A DNA stretch of 64,000 bases from Bolinopsis microptera (GCF_026151205.1 NC_087073.1:17565837-17629836); one strand, 5' to 3'; positions 23,536 through 35,388 are shown, numbered from the stretch's first letter. Numbers and translations: made by a program. The notes: generated from the sequence alone by a model not told the origin.

Positions 23536-25101
23536 CTAAGTTTTGTCTTTCGAAGTGATAAAGCCCAAGAGATTAGCGAAAGATTTTGAGGAAAGTGAAC
23601 CAGTTCTGTCTCTTTTCGAGGAGCTGCTGTCATGTTCTTGAGATGATGAAGATCCTGTTCGAAGTTTTTTAGACGGTCCCGGACTCAGCAAATTAGACAC
23701 AGACTTTGAAAAATTTGTTTTGGGTCTATCAACTTCAAGTTTATTCAGGGATAATTGAGTTTTAAACTGGAACAACGAGTCAGACCCTGTTGTTGCAATT
23801 GTAGAATCTGACGAATTCTGGTAAGAAGACAGTTCATCTTCATGGATTGTAAAAGCTTTTTTACTTCTAATGTTCTTTTTGAACCCACCCTGTCGTGCAC
23901 GTCTCGGAATCACCTTTCCTACAGTGTATTTTTGTTGAGTAGCTAATTTGATCGGATATGGTGGAACCTCCAGTGGTTTGATGATCTGGGTAGTAGGACA
24001 GAAGGGGAGACCTACACAATCAAATGAGTGCCACCTTTTAAGTCCAACTTCGCATTCTACGTCAAATGCAAACATAGAATACAGCCTTGGTTGGCTATTC
24101 ATCCTGTTCATTTCAATGTCCTTCAAGTCGAACAAGTAGCCTGAAAATCGGTAGTAATTGTGCTTAAGAATCATATTTAGCTTCCGTTTGGATGGTTGGA
24201 TAGGTTTTGGAGGGGTGCTTTTATTTTTACGATGTTTTCCCTTACTTGATCCCTGCCTCTCTGACGATGAGTGGCGTTTGGCTAGCACTGGTGACCACAG
24301 GAATTTTAGAGCCTTTGAAGAAATCGTCTTAGTAGGGGATAAAGTGGGCGACAAATTAGGAGATAAAGTGGGTGACAAAATGGGAGATAAAGTGGGTGAC
24401 ATGGGCCAGCTCTTATCTTCATTGTTATCTTCAATTTTTATACTCAACTTAGCTCTCCGATTAAGACTTTTAGTATACATGTCTTGACGGTTAGACGGTG
24501 GATTTCTTAAGCTCACAGGAATTAGTGGGTCTTGTCTCAGGTCTTGTATTCGTTGTTTCACCGCTGAACTCTCGCGGAGCTTGTCCAAACTTTCATGTCT
24601 GGGCCTTGGTGGTAAGGTTTCAATACTGCTTGACATTCTCACTGCTAACTCATTCCTTGCTAAGTTTATTCTGGACGTTGAAATATCTTTGCTACGCTCT
24701 TTAATCTCCACGCTGTTATTTCCACTGTTAAGGTTTTCTTCGTGGGCTTTCTTAAACGTTTTTGATAATTTGTCAGGTAAAGGAGGTGGACTAAATCGAA
24801 GACTAATCTGACTGACAGCTGTCGCAGGATCCTTAACTTTGTATTTAAAACGTTTCGGTGGAATTGGAGGAGGTGTAAGAGATTTATCAGGTTTAAGTGG
24901 TGTAGGTGCTTTAGGTGGTAAAGACATTTTATTATTCTGAGAACGGCTGGACTGAGAAAATACGAAATGTTGAGGTAAGGTAAGGGTAGAAGTGGTGGTT
25001 GTGCGACTTTGGTATTTCCGGTCCGTTAATGCGGGTTTCACTGGGTGTGTTGTGTGATGATCTTGACGATTAGTATGTGTGATCGGGTCATCTTTGTTCA
25101 T
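23536..25101 (-). CDS. Unrecognised proline-rich, basic, probably disordered protein (521 residues)
   Basis: This is a single long ORF far above chance length in AT-rich DNA. The first Met gives 521 residues; Met59 (MSLPPKAPTP) is an alternative start. Visible features: proline-rich SH3-ligand-like motifs (TPPPIPPKRF near 75-84, SPPPLPDKL near 105), a repeat of LSPT units near 233-256, basic runs, and a more ordered, aromatic-rich middle (SGYLFDLKD, LYSMFAFDVE, LKRWHSFDC, VPPYPIKL) at about 318-385 that could be the conserved core. The C-terminus is Ser-rich with SKSVSNLLSPGPSKK-type phosphosite context. No enzyme motif is seen. An acceptor-like tttaatttatag at about 25165 suggests a spliced 5' UTR. 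A cytoskeletal or adaptor role is only a guess from SH3-like motifs. Confidence 0.75.
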   Translation of the reverse strand: MNKDDPITHTNRQDHHTTHPVKPALTDRKYQSRTTTTSTLTLPQHFVFSQSSRSQNNKMSLPPKAPTPLKPDKSLTPPPIPPKRFKYKVKDPATAVSQISLRFSPPPLPDKLSKTFKKAHEENLNSGNNSVEIKERSKDISTSRINLARNELAVRMSSSIETLPPRPRHESLDKLRESSAVKQRIQDLRQDPLIPVSLRNPPSNRQDMYTKSLNRRAKLSIKIEDNNEDKSWPMSPTLSPILSPTLSPNLSPTLSPTKTISSKALKFLWSPVLAKRHSSSERQGSSKGKHRKNKSTPPKPIQPSKRKLNMILKHNYYRFSGYLFDLKDIEMNRMNSQPRLYSMFAFDVECEVGLKRWHSFDCVGLPFCPTTQIIKPLEVPPYPIKLATQQKYTVGKVIPRRARQGGFKKNIRSKKAFTIHEDELSSYQNSSDSTIATTGSDSLFQFKTQLSLNKLEVDRPKTNFSKSVSNLLSPGPSKKLRTGSSSSQEHDSSSSKRDRTGSLSSKSFANLLGFITSKDKT

Positions 25102-27222
25102 TGTCGATCTGTATAAGTCGATCCAGTTTTAGACTTGTCGATCCAGTTTTAGACTTGTCGCTATTATCTATAAATTAAAGAATGTTAATGAAATAATGTT
25201 TTCATCACCGATTTACTCTTGTATGTACGTACAGTATGTCTCAAAAAACCGAATATAATTTAAGGTCAAATAAAATAAATATGTTAAAAGATCTACTAAA
25301 TTATGGCGACCAGAAACCAGGCTTTATCTATAATAACGGACGTAAAGATAATATTTAACTTCAGGTTTAGGTATACCCAATACCCACGCGGTAGAGTTAT
25401 ACTAAACCTGGACTGAATCAATTAACAAGAAAAGTTTCGAATTTACGTGGTTTACACTACACACTTCACAGTTACATTTATATGCTTGTACTCTGTACCA
25501 CTCGGCACAACTATATTTAACTAACTGCTGTAGTATTTGCTAGACATCTTCAATCATTCAAAAAATGCAGTTTCTCTTGAGATATCACATTATGATTTAT
25601 GACAGCAAATCAGATTTGACAGCTGTTGGCTGATCTTAAAATATCTAAAATTTAATTGGTATTGGAGCTCTCAGATAACTTAGTCCATGAACGCTTCAAT
25701 AAGTTATTAATATTTATAAGTATAACCTACTGTTACGCTCCAATCATATTTTAGGCTTATAAACCAACAACCTAACCATGATTATGAACATGCATCATTT
25801 TTAAATGGTTAATGTATTTACCTCCGCGATGACATGACATCCTTGAAACCCACCCTTTTCGATAAGTATAAGTATTTGAAGTAAAGTGGGATATTGATGT
25901 AATATATAAATATAAACCGATTTAATCATACGTCAATTTGTGATGCAGCTGCAGGTTGGAGTACTCATGATTGAGGTAATACTTGACGCACGTGAAACAG
26001 TTACTAATCACCCGACGACCGACGTAGTCAGCATTAGTCTGAGCCTATAATCTCGTCAATTTAGCTAACTCTAAGATTAAGAACATACCCCGTCATAGTC
26101 CACAACTGCAATTTGCACGTGGCTCACGAATGGCAGCTGAAACACCATGCTTAGTAACCACGCAGTGGTGGAAACCGCTTATAACAGGTTTACAGGTGGT
26201 AGAGACGGTGCGGCCATTAAATGTCGCGCGTCATAATTTACTAAATTGATGATCGGCGTGCTTAAGACGTGTTTTACTACTAAGATTGAGGGTCAGATCA
26301 TTAAGATTATATTCTGAAAATAGCGTCTGCACCCTCCCCACCCCCTCATTACTTAGCTCGTGGCGGGGAATTAGATAAAATTCTTCCATGAGATGGTAAC
26401 ACCGGGGGGAGCCTGATTGGCTGAGCTGGTCCTTACATGCTTACTATTGGTGCCTCTGTCAAACGAACCACGGCTAACTTACTAACTATCGTCCCTATTA
26501 CAATTTAATTACAACCCCTTTACTTTTGTACATAAGGGCAAAGAAAGTCGGGAGCAGCAAAGTCTCGGACCTCATGCAATCCTGCGGCCAGCTCGTCGAG
26601 GAATTAGTGCAGTTTTCAAGTGATGGGCGACGCCTCTATGCTTCTATGATGACCCCATGAGATTTCAAAACCAATTTTCTCATAATATCTCGTTGTAATG
26701 CCGTGTTGTATTTATATTCCCATGGCTCATATGACTAGCTTAATGTTAAATCAAATCTTACATTCAGTTTTTTAGAACGTTTCTATTACGTTCCTATCAG
26801 CATGTTGCAGGTTTCCTTACTCGTTTCACGTTTATTTTTAAACTCAGGGCCATCCTAGATTTCGGACTAATCTCTGCCCAACTTCGATGTATCAACGTAG
26901 TTGCGGTGTGTTCAAATTGTGTGATGCATAATGTTACTGTATTTTCTCTATCATTAGATGTCCCATAGGCTCGACCAATATATTTGATTAAAATAGGGGC
27001 CTTCGAAACACGTAGATATAAGTATCACAATCAGTCCATGAAGGAAACAGGTTGAAATAATTTAAATGCAACAAGAAGTAATTAAATTGGTAAAGGCTGA
27101 AGTTATATTCATTGTTTATTTTTGTAAAAGCATAACAACGTTGTAACCAGCCACAGTTGATTGCAGTGCTATATTGGTACTTTCTAAAAATAGATTATTT
27201 GAATAGGTCTTGTAGAAAGAAG
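25102..27222. other. Intergenic region, no gene seen
   Basis: A 22-base tandem duplication (GTCGATCCAGTTTTAGACTT) lies at 25117-25160 just upstream of the proline-rich gene. The remainder, including a GC-richer patch at 26300-26660, has no exon-like ORF on either strand. Confidence 0.4.
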
Positions 27223-29461
27223 ATGGCTGCTACCTCAACAATATTATTGTAAGTACATTAACCACTTCCAAAATCTTTTCATTGACCTTAAAACCCCTAA
27301 ACTAAGCAGGTTTAAGTTTATTGTATTGTGAATATATCGAAATTTGGGTCATTTCGAAAAAACATACTAATATTTTCCGACCAACATCATTTTCCGGTCA
27401 AATGATAGCTATGATTATATAATAAACGCGACAGGAATTATTGGATTAAACATTATTTGTCGTAAGCGTTAATTCGGGAGTGCCTTCTTACGATAAAACC
27501 TCGATCAGACTACCTCTAATTCCAGCGATTTATCGGGCGCATCTTTTTCCTGATCCACGTAATTGACGTAAATCTACATTAGCTGTATACGTAAACCAAA
27601 TTTATTATTACGTTAGAAGTTGTTAGAAGTAAAGTTGTTTACTAATATGAGTAGGTTTGTGACAGTGCGATTGTCTGAGCATATGTATGGCTTGATTGTA
27701 TATGGCTTGATTGAAAATAACAAATGAAAGTAAATACGTAACTTCTGAACTGTGTGATGTACAGGGTGAAGCTTACTTGTGTGAACTTTATGAGTTTTAA
27801 ACAAGGTAGACAAATCAGATAACTCTCCTTGTAGCCTGGCGGCTGCTCCGCCAGCAAATGCCTGTTGAAATCACCATAGAGTTGCAAACTGGCGGTTTGT
27901 TTATAGATTGGATGCAATGAAAAATATAAATAATCAATGCTGAGAATAAAAATTGAAATGTTACAATCGTGTTCCAACTTAGAAATCCAATATTATTATT
28001 ATTCAGTCATATCCTCTTCTAATTTTGAGTCTATTCAAAAACAAAAAGTTAATGTTAGGTTTGAAATTTGTTTTTTCAGAAATTAGAAATCTCCTTTATT
28101 CGTACCACGCATTTTTGATCTCCAATCAACAAAATTATAAATATGTCTTTTAAGGTACGCCCGAAACAACTTCCATGCGAACGAACTCCAGATGTTGAGA
28201 GCCTGTGCACCTGACCACTAACGTATTATTAGATATGACACTGTTAACAGTTATGAAGCTGTTGAGCTTCTATCTACAGCTGACAGCACCATTCTTTACC
28301 TGTAGCATGTTTCCTCTCTGTTATAATACTGACAGATGGTAATTAAGTCGGGGACACTTCATGATCCCTTTAACCCGACTATATTGCTACCTTGTTTAAT
28401 GAGCTATGAAAATTGAATGCTGGTAATAAAATTAAAATTACGTAACTTTTCAGGAAAGTTCTGCTTGGCACCATCCTGTTAATATCTTTTGTAGATGCCA
28501 TTGCCTTGGGTAAGATCAGGGTATTGTTTTGCAAGGTTACAATTCTTGTGTGGCTGTGTGCATATTTTCTGTGCGTATGTGTCTCACAGAGTCACAGTAA
28601 GAATTTAATTGTGCATTTAATCATCGTACCTAAAGTGACATGATAAATTATATGAACTCAGTTAAGCGTGATAGTGACAAGTGTGATTTAGGTTTATTTA
28701 TTTTTATTGTTATTATATTAATGAAATCTATTATATTAATCATTTGTGTTATTGAACTTGCAGGTAACCGTGAACCGTGGAACCTCTGGAGTTACGGGGG
28801 ACGAGAACTGAAGAAACGTTCTACAGAAGTAGAAGTAGAAAAGGAGCTGACTGAGCTGGAGGTGAGAGGAAAGAAGAAGAATAAACCATTGTTGTCAATA
28901 CAAACCCAGGACGGTGGCATGATTTACGCTACTAACACCAGGAAGGTGGATGTTACTGATGCTGTTGCTCTGGATGTAAGTTACTTTTTTTTCAGCTTTA
29001 ACCATGGTTATTAAACCTATGAGCAATTTTAGAGCTAGAAAATCTCGGTGTCCCAGCATCGTTATAAACTAAATATGCCCTACCTCATAACTTACTTAGA
29101 TGAGACAATTTTTGTGGAACCCTGCAGTATAAAAAACATTTAAAATTATGAGATATTTACACGACATATTTCAACCATCTTACAATATCTGATAAGAGAA
29201 TTGTTCAGTTCAATGTACTCGACCACAGGAAGAAGCGACATATAAAATAAACCATCTTCTAATTTTACATATTTTCGTTAGTATTGAACCCGATATCTCC
29301 AGGTGATCTGTGGGAGGTGGGAGGTGTGTTCTAAAATGGCGGATGGTGAGAACTCCTGTATTGACATTGACTCTATCTGTCCGTGCAGAAAAGAGGGCTC
29401 CACCATGCAACCCACACCAATCAACAAAGTCAAGCTCATTAAAAAGAGGGATTGCGATTAA
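27223..29461 (+). CDS. Secreted cysteine-rich protein, 150 residues, four exons
   Basis: Exons 27223-27248, 28454-28509, 28764-28975 and 29303-29461 join in phase (26+56+212+159 = 453 bases). Exons 1-2 encode a classic signal peptide (ILLKVLLGTILLISFVDAIA). Next comes an aromatic segment (REPWNLWSYGGRELKKRS) with a dibasic KKR site that fits proprotein-convertase cleavage, then a Glu/Lys-rich stretch and GMIYATNTRKVDV. The last exon is one compact module with six cysteines spaced C-x5-C-x9-C-x6-C-x-C-x22-C, ending KKRDCD. This looks like a secreted ligand or peptide precursor. The C-x5-C and C-x-C elements recall CART peptides, but the spacing of the rest does not fit. I do not recognise the family. 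Confidence 0.75.
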
Positions 29462-30797
29462 GATGACATTTAGATTTAGAAGAAGATCGTGGATCTTGTA
29501 TTTTGTAGAATGACCTTACTTTTTTCTGGATATTATGCTGATCTGTTATCTTTTCTTAAATTTTCTTAAATTTGACTCCTTTAAAAATTGAATTACTTTA
29601 ATTTGTCATGCAAAACCATATAATGTTCACGATATTTCTTCAAATTGCATCCAATCATGACCAATGGCAATGTTAATTGTAAATTGATCTCAAAATCTCC
29701 AAAAATAGTTTTCATTTAAAAACTTATATACCTCAAGCTTCAATACCTCATTAAAATAATCTACCTTACGAGACATATTTAGATGGTACGAAAGTCGGTG
29801 GTTTTTCGAGAAAAAAAAACTTATTTTTGGACTACCAAAATGTAGGTCACCTTCATTATTTTACCCAAATTACTTTCCACGTATTTTCGTTAATTATGAC
29901 TTTATCGATTTCCTATCAATATAGTAAGTTATAAATATGATTCACCAAACAAATGAACACTAGTGTTCGATCATGAATTGCTTTAAAAATGATTTTGGAC
30001 ATGTTCCACTATGATTAAAAGTAAGCAAGCTCTGTCACTACTAAATTGGCGGTGAAATTTCGGGAGTAGTGGAAGATTACAGACACCGTCGGTTTCCTAT
30101 ACCGTTTGGAGGATTAGAAGTTAAGTTGAGGCTAGGCTAACTTTCAAAGGCTCCGGAGAAATTGTTTATAAGATGAAACGGCTAATCAGAGAAGATCTTT
30201 GTATTTAATTTTTCAAATATTGGGTTTCATTTTTGTAAAATAAGGTGATGAATAAAATCCCCAAATACCATGTTTCAATTTGGGGTACGAAATGTGGCGG
30301 TTTTCGGAAAAAATTCCCATATTTTCGTTCCCAAATCATTTAGGTCACCGGAATTATGTCGAACATAAATATGTCTCTTAAGGTAATAATGACAACATCC
30401 CTTATTCCACACACTCCCCTCCTCGTAACTAGACTTCCTTTAATTTATTTCTTCGTTTCAGTGATTAATTAGATCCACTTATAAGTTGTTAGATAGTTCA
30501 TAATAGTTTTTTGATTAATAGATAGGCTATATAAGATTCAGATAGTTACAAGAAGCTATTAAATAGTTCATAATACTGATGGTTTCTTGATTAGTAGAAA
30601 GGCCATATAAACGATTCAGATAGTTGCAAGAAGTTTCTGGGAAGTCGATTATGATGATTAAGTCACAGGATGTGTCCTTCCTTCGCTGCTCTCGTCGCTG
30701 TAAAACCTGTGCTGATATGGTGTTTTGTACGGACTTTAGGTCATCTGTATCTGGGACTAAATTTGACTGCATGTTTGAGTTTGATGTTGGAGAAAGC
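29462..30797. other. Intergenic, AT-rich, with a short tandem duplication
   Basis: A block containing TAGTTCATAATA and GATTCAGATAGTT is repeated in tandem with a period of about 75 bases near 30490-30640, just before the LINE fragment. Otherwise I see no coding signal. Confidence 0.45.
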
Positions 30798-31429
30798 AGG
30801 TCACTCAATTCACTTATTTGGGTGCCAAAATTACATCGGATGGCAAGATCGATAAAGAAATAAGTGTCAGGATTGGAAAAGCAACCGGAGCTTTTAACCA
30901 ACTCAATAACATTTGGAAGAATAAGAACATAAGCATTAACAACAAAGTGCGAATCTACATCGCAGCTGTTCTTACCATTCTGACCTATGGAAGTGAGATA
31001 TGGAACACGACTCAAGTGCAGACAAGAAGATTAGAGTCTTTCCATCAGTACTGCTTACGCAGAATCCTGAGAGTGAGGTGGTTCCATCGAGTAAGAAATG
31101 AAGATGTTTTAAGAAGGGCTTCAATAACTGCTCTTACTGACATAATAGCAACAAAACGGCTACGTTGGTTTGGACATGTCAGTAGAATGCCTGAAGATCG
31201 GTTACCTAACTATCTACTTGAATGGAAACCCAAGCATGGGAAACGATCAAGAGGCAGGCCTAGGAAGAGCTTAAATGATGTATTTATTGAAGATGCTGAG
31301 CAGAGATTGGATCGTAATGGACTCACGATTGATTGTATGAGAAGATTGGCTGCAGATCGAAAAGGATGGAGAAATATTACCCGCCGAAGTTGTATAATAC
31401 AAAGTAATGACGCAGATGACGCAGACTAA
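30798..31429 (+). pseudogene. 5'-truncated non-LTR retrotransposon ORF2 tail (RTE-type)
   Basis: An ORF continues from FTYLGAKITSDG through TYGSEIWNTT, RRLESFHQYCLRRILRVRW, RLRWFGHVSRMPEDR and GKRSRGRPRKS to a stop at 31429. This is the typical post-reverse-transcriptase C-terminal segment of RTE-like elements often annotated as endonuclease-reverse transcriptase. The endonuclease and catalytic reverse-transcriptase motifs are absent, as expected for 5' truncation. The frame is still open across about 205 codons, so the insertion may be fairly young. The long minus ORF here (30527-31015) is a shadow. Confidence 0.85.
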
Positions 31430-32407
31430 TCCTTTTGGATGGAGATCTCGCCATGTAACATGTATGTATGTTGGAGAAGAAAAAGTTATTAATTGTAAAA
31501 GTACTAATGTTATTTATCTTTTGAGCTGTAAATGTTCGGGAGATTACGCGGGAGATCTATTAGTTTAATTATTGGGTCAGTTCGTTTTATGACGTGTCGA
31601 CTACGTTTCGGTATACTTTATCCCTACCGTTTTATTACATTTTCTTTATTTACCTATTACTATACATATTTAATCTTAAATTATCATTTTAGTGGAACTA
31701 TGTAAAAGGGGATCGTTGCTAGCGTCGAGATTGTCTTAACCCTGCCTTAGTCAGTTGAAAGTCTGATAGCATATGTTCCGTTTGATTTGACCAAACTAAT
31801 GCCTTTCATTGCTTTATACCTACACTTATCCTCCATTCCCACGCTCATCGTCGTATTCTAAACTACTTCCTGAGATGCACGTCTTCATATTGTTCAGCTT
31901 CGGTTATTCATTTCATCAGCGTTAGGCTGTTAAATGGTGCATAACCTGACAAAATTTAACTGCAGAACTTTGACATGTCGCTATTTATTTCCATGGAGAT
32001 ATTAGAATTTAATATTACCAAATAAAACTTCAGATATTAACGATAAAATTGGATAAATATCCAATCCCTTTAATTCAATGACATCCATTTTAAATTCGCA
32101 TGAAATATAATGATATAAAACTACTTTAACTTATAAGGCCGTAGTATCTAAATCGACAAAACGTGAAACGTATAGTGCTGGTAAACGAAAAATGTGTTTA
32201 ATTTTAACTCTGTTTAATACGACCTGTTTAAATCATGAAGTCATGATGGATACAGGATAGCATATATCAATGTTCACCGGACATCTCACACCCAATCTGC
32301 TTTAACTAAACACTTTTCACGGTTAATTCATGATTCGATATTTAACAGAAATGTTCAGAAAAGTGTGGCAAACTAAACACCTTACAAGTCTTACAAATTA
32401 TAACGTC
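31430..32407. other. No gene seen
   Basis: This stretch holds the 3' flank of the LINE fragment and the 3' flank of the minus-strand receptor gene. I see no repeats or exon-like ORFs. Confidence 0.4.
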
Positions 32408-33667
32408 TCATTCAGGGACCTCACATATGGCGGATAATGGAGACATCTTGATAGTAACCACTGACATTCTCGGTGTGACCACCTCCTTCACCACGCCAAT
32501 CTTATGTATCCGGACTTTTCGATCCCACCGGACACTCAGCGCAGTTTCCTTGACTGCCAGGTTACTGTTCACATGGTTCCGGATCCTATCTTGAATCTCT
32601 TTATTCTGCAAGTTTGTCTGAATAGCACGGTCCATGTCCGGGTTGACAAAGCTCAAAAGTCTCACTTGTCTCTTCTTTAACTGAACCAGGAAATGTCTGA
32701 ATCCCGAACTCCTGGTTATAAAGACCAAAATGGTAAGGGATGATCGGAGGTGGATGAAGAGGGTGAGGAAGATGTAAAACATCTTCACTTTGGTAAAATG
32801 ATAAGTAGTTTCGTCCTCAATCCTCGGCTTCAACTGCAGGTAGTAGACAAATGAAGCGATCACGTAGGGGACAGTGGTTAGGAGGAAGGCGGCACTGTAG
32901 AAGAGAATTGTAAAATAAGAATGAACCAGCTTAGTGTTTATACTTCCTGAAGTCTTTTGTCTGAGATAGTGGATAATTGTTGTCACGGCAACTGCTAAGA
33001 TGAGCAGGCATGGGAGCAGGAAGGGTATGATTTGAAAGAAAGTCAGATTGAAATGGGTTGATGAAATGTTCATGGAGGTCTCACGGATAGCTGGAACACA
33101 AGAGAATATGAGCTCAGAGCAGGAAAAGTGTCTCATGGAATATGGAATAGCCTGTGATAAGGAGACCCCCACAGTAAAGGCAGTTACCCAGCAAATAACT
33201 CTCTTCCTGCTTGCCTTGAAAAAGGGCCGGACGATCACCAAGAGGCGAACCACACTCAGTACACAAAAGACAGCAGCAGAGAATCTAGAAGATATACCCA
33301 AGACGACAGCGTTTCCGACCCTGATACTATCCATCCAGGTCCAGGAGAGATTGCCTTTAGCAGCAGTAGCCATGTTACTGTCCGAGGTGATGACGAGGTG
33401 CAGGGTAGAGTTGGGGTGCCGCTGGAACCGGTAAATCTCAAAGCAGGCAAAGATGCCAGTGGTTGATGAGATGAGGTCTCCCAACAAAAGGAGGAGGTAG
33501 AGAAGAGTTGAGCAGCTCTTCCTGCTCTTCTGTAGGAAGTAGAGAATCAGGATCAACTCTCCCAGTACGTTTAGTAGCACGATGAAGAGAGTTGATGAGC
33601 TGAGTGATCTTATATGCAGAGGTTCTCCGCTTTGAGGAGGGATGAGTCCCGTTAGGGTTACGCTCAT
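32408..33667 (-). CDS. Orphan seven-helix receptor (rhodopsin-like GPCR), intronless
   Basis: The protein has seven clear hydrophobic helices: STLFIVLLNVLGELILILYF, LLYLLLLLGDLISSTTGIF, VFCVLSVVRLLVIVRPFF region, VICWVTAFTVGVSLSQAIPY, IIPFLLPCLLILAVAVTTII, ILFYSAAFLLTTVPYVIASF and FYIFLTLFIHLRSSLTILVF. The end of helix 3 has VVRLLVIVRPF in the place of the DRY motif, keeping the Arg, and a Lys/Arg-rich loop follows. Helix 7 lacks NPxxY. N-glycosylation sites lie in the second and third extracellular regions (NSTLH, GNLSW, MNISS, FNLTF). I start at 33667 (419 residues; A at -3) rather than the upstream Met at 33733, whose 22 added residues look like untranslated sequence. The ligand is unknown. 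Lack of introns fits lineage-expanded receptor families. Confidence 0.82.
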   Translation of the reverse strand: MSVTLTGLIPPQSGEPLHIRSLSSSTLFIVLLNVLGELILILYFLQKSRKSCSTLLYLLLLLGDLISSTTGIFACFEIYRFQRHPNSTLHLVITSDSNMATAAKGNLSWTWMDSIRVGNAVVLGISSRFSAAVFCVLSVVRLLVIVRPFFKASRKRVICWVTAFTVGVSLSQAIPYSMRHFSCSELIFSCVPAIRETSMNISSTHFNLTFFQIIPFLLPCLLILAVAVTTIIHYLRQKTSGSINTKLVHSYFTILFYSAAFLLTTVPYVIASFVYYLQLKPRIEDETTYHFTKVKMFYIFLTLFIHLRSSLTILVFITRSSGFRHFLVQLKKRQVRLLSFVNPDMDRAIQTNLQNKEIQDRIRNHVNSNLAVKETALSVRWDRKVRIHKIGVVKEVVTPRMSVVTIKMSPLSAICEVPE

Positions 33668-33733
33668 GTTTTTGCTTTTATCCTTGCTACTGTGAGTAAG
33701 ATAGATTTTTAGAAAATAATCGTTAAATTTCAT

Positions 33734-34163
33734 AAATGTGACTTTAATAGTGACTTAAATATATAAAAATTGGCAAAATTATGCATAATACTTCATCGAA
33801 CAACGCTTACATAATGAGTTTAATATTTCCCGGTTGAAATTAAGTTAAATCACCGCTTGAAATGAACACTAAATAAGGGTTAAAAATGTGAAGTAAATAT
33901 CTGTCTCCTACGAGTAAGACAGGCGTTAAAATCACGAAATAGATAAACTAGATATAAATAAACTCTTATAAATCACACACACTTTTTCAGAATTATCTCG
34001 ATTAGCTCTTGCAGAATAAAAATTAAGAGCACGAACTAATTTAATTTCACAGCTATGGCAATAACAAATCTCAATTTATGATATGGCATTAAAGGCAGTT
34101 AATGTGACATAATCTTGATCAAGAGCAAGAAAAGGGGCTCACGCGTGACTCACGCATGAGATC

Positions 34164-34195
<32 letters not shown>

Positions 34196-34801
34196 GGAGA
34201 GAGATCAACTTCAATTTGCTGTGGGAGCATACTAAACTAAAGTTATGATTTTCAGAGCAGTCCATGCACTTCGTATAAGTTCGATGGGAGGATTACAATA
34301 AACTAAAGTTTACATTCGAGGAAAATTATCCATTTTAATTTGGAGGATGTATTATATAGTTCTAACTTTAATTATTAAACGCAGCTAGATGGTAACAAGA
34401 GGGACACTGTGTGACACAAAATATTGCTCAATATGGTCTGGTAAAGATCAGTGCTGCAATATCATAACAGACAAATGTCATAACAGAATCGTTCGACTGC
34501 AAAATACTTGCCCTTTTAAAAATGCCCTTTAACCGTTGAAATGGAGGTCAAAGCTTAGATTGGGTGATCTTAGTCTTCGTATTTGCTAAACTGCCGTATA
34601 ATTCATATGTCCCGCAATGGAAGTGGCCAGTAATGCTATAATTTTGAACATCTTATTCCCGACGTGTTCTGACCAAGTGCTGACAGTGACACTTCTTTAC
34701 CGACTGGGAACATATCCCGACCGAATCCTAAAATCCATACACAATATTGACTGTGTATGCAGCAATGAGATTGCTAATCCATACCCAGGCGAGAGGATCT
34801 G
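33734..34801. repeat. Receptor 5' flank with a (GA)n microsatellite at 34163-34204
   Basis: The microsatellite is the only structured element here. A TATA-like TATATTTAA on the minus strand lies at about 33757-33770, near the receptor start. The 61-codon ORF at 34617 has no support. Confidence 0.6.
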
Positions 34802-34910
34802 AGTAGTATCCAATTATTGAAATAACGTGAGTGGAACCGTGATCGTGGAAACATATGTTTCCACGATCACGGTTCCACTACTAACGTTATTTCAATAATT
34901 GGATACTACT
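34802..34910. repeat. Near-perfect hairpin of about 109 bases
   Basis: AGTAGTATCCAATTATTGAA at the left is mirrored by its reverse complement at 34891-34910, and the inner TGGAACCGTGATCGTGGAAA is mirrored across the centre (34854/34855). The arms are identical except for a small asymmetric interior loop (GAG against CTACTA). There is no ORF; it may be a very short foldback element. Confidence 0.9.
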
Positions 34911-35071
34911 ATGCTGCGAACTCCCCGCGAAATAAATGAAGTTTTAAGCAGGGCGAATATCTTTACATAATTTGAATGAATATGTTATCTAATGTCATGT
35001 ATTGATGATTTTTTAAAATCGATCATCAAATCCACCGTCCACCAGCATCATTTGAGCCAACAAATACATAC

Positions 35072-35215
35072 AGTAAAACCCCAATTTGCCGCGCCCGATT
35101 TACCGCAAACCCCCAATATACCGCGACCATCTCCTTTCCCCTAAATAGGGCTTAACATGTATAATGTAAACAAACAGAACCCCGATTTACCGCTAACCCC
35201 GATTTACCGCGGATG
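35072..35215. mobile_element. Possible pogo/Tigger-like MITE end
   Basis: TACAGTAAAACCCC is followed by several copies of CCCCGATTTACCGC-like words. A related stretch (TACAGTTGAATTCCCGATTTACC, in parts) occurs at 50418-50500. CAGT termini next to TA with such words resemble Tigger-type ends. No matching right end was identified. Confidence 0.35.
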
Positions 35216-35224
35216 TTTCCTTTC

Positions 35225-35388
35225 CCCCAAAACTGTCTCGATCACGTGATATGACCGTATAAGGAAGTTGGGGTTGTGATCAGGTTAGAGGGTTAGGGTT
35301 TCGAATAGTCGTTCAGGGCCAGCTAGAGAACGGGTTGAAAAAGTCACGTGACAGTGTAGAGTGATTAATCATCATCCTTAAAAAATGT
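35225..35388. repeat. Dispersed repeat, copy 1 (second copy 40612-40832)
   Basis: AACTGTCTCGATCACGTGAT, GAACGGGTTGAAAAAGTCAC and GAGTGATTAATCATCATCCT occur in both copies in the same order. Copy 2 additionally holds TTAGGG repeats. The family is not identified. Confidence 0.8.

Noticed and set aside
30527-31015. 162-codon minus-strand ORF
   Set aside because: Antisense of the RTE-type fragment, with no protein-like pattern.
33048-33434. Plus-strand ORF of 128 residues
   Set aside because: Shadow of the receptor gene on the minus strand.
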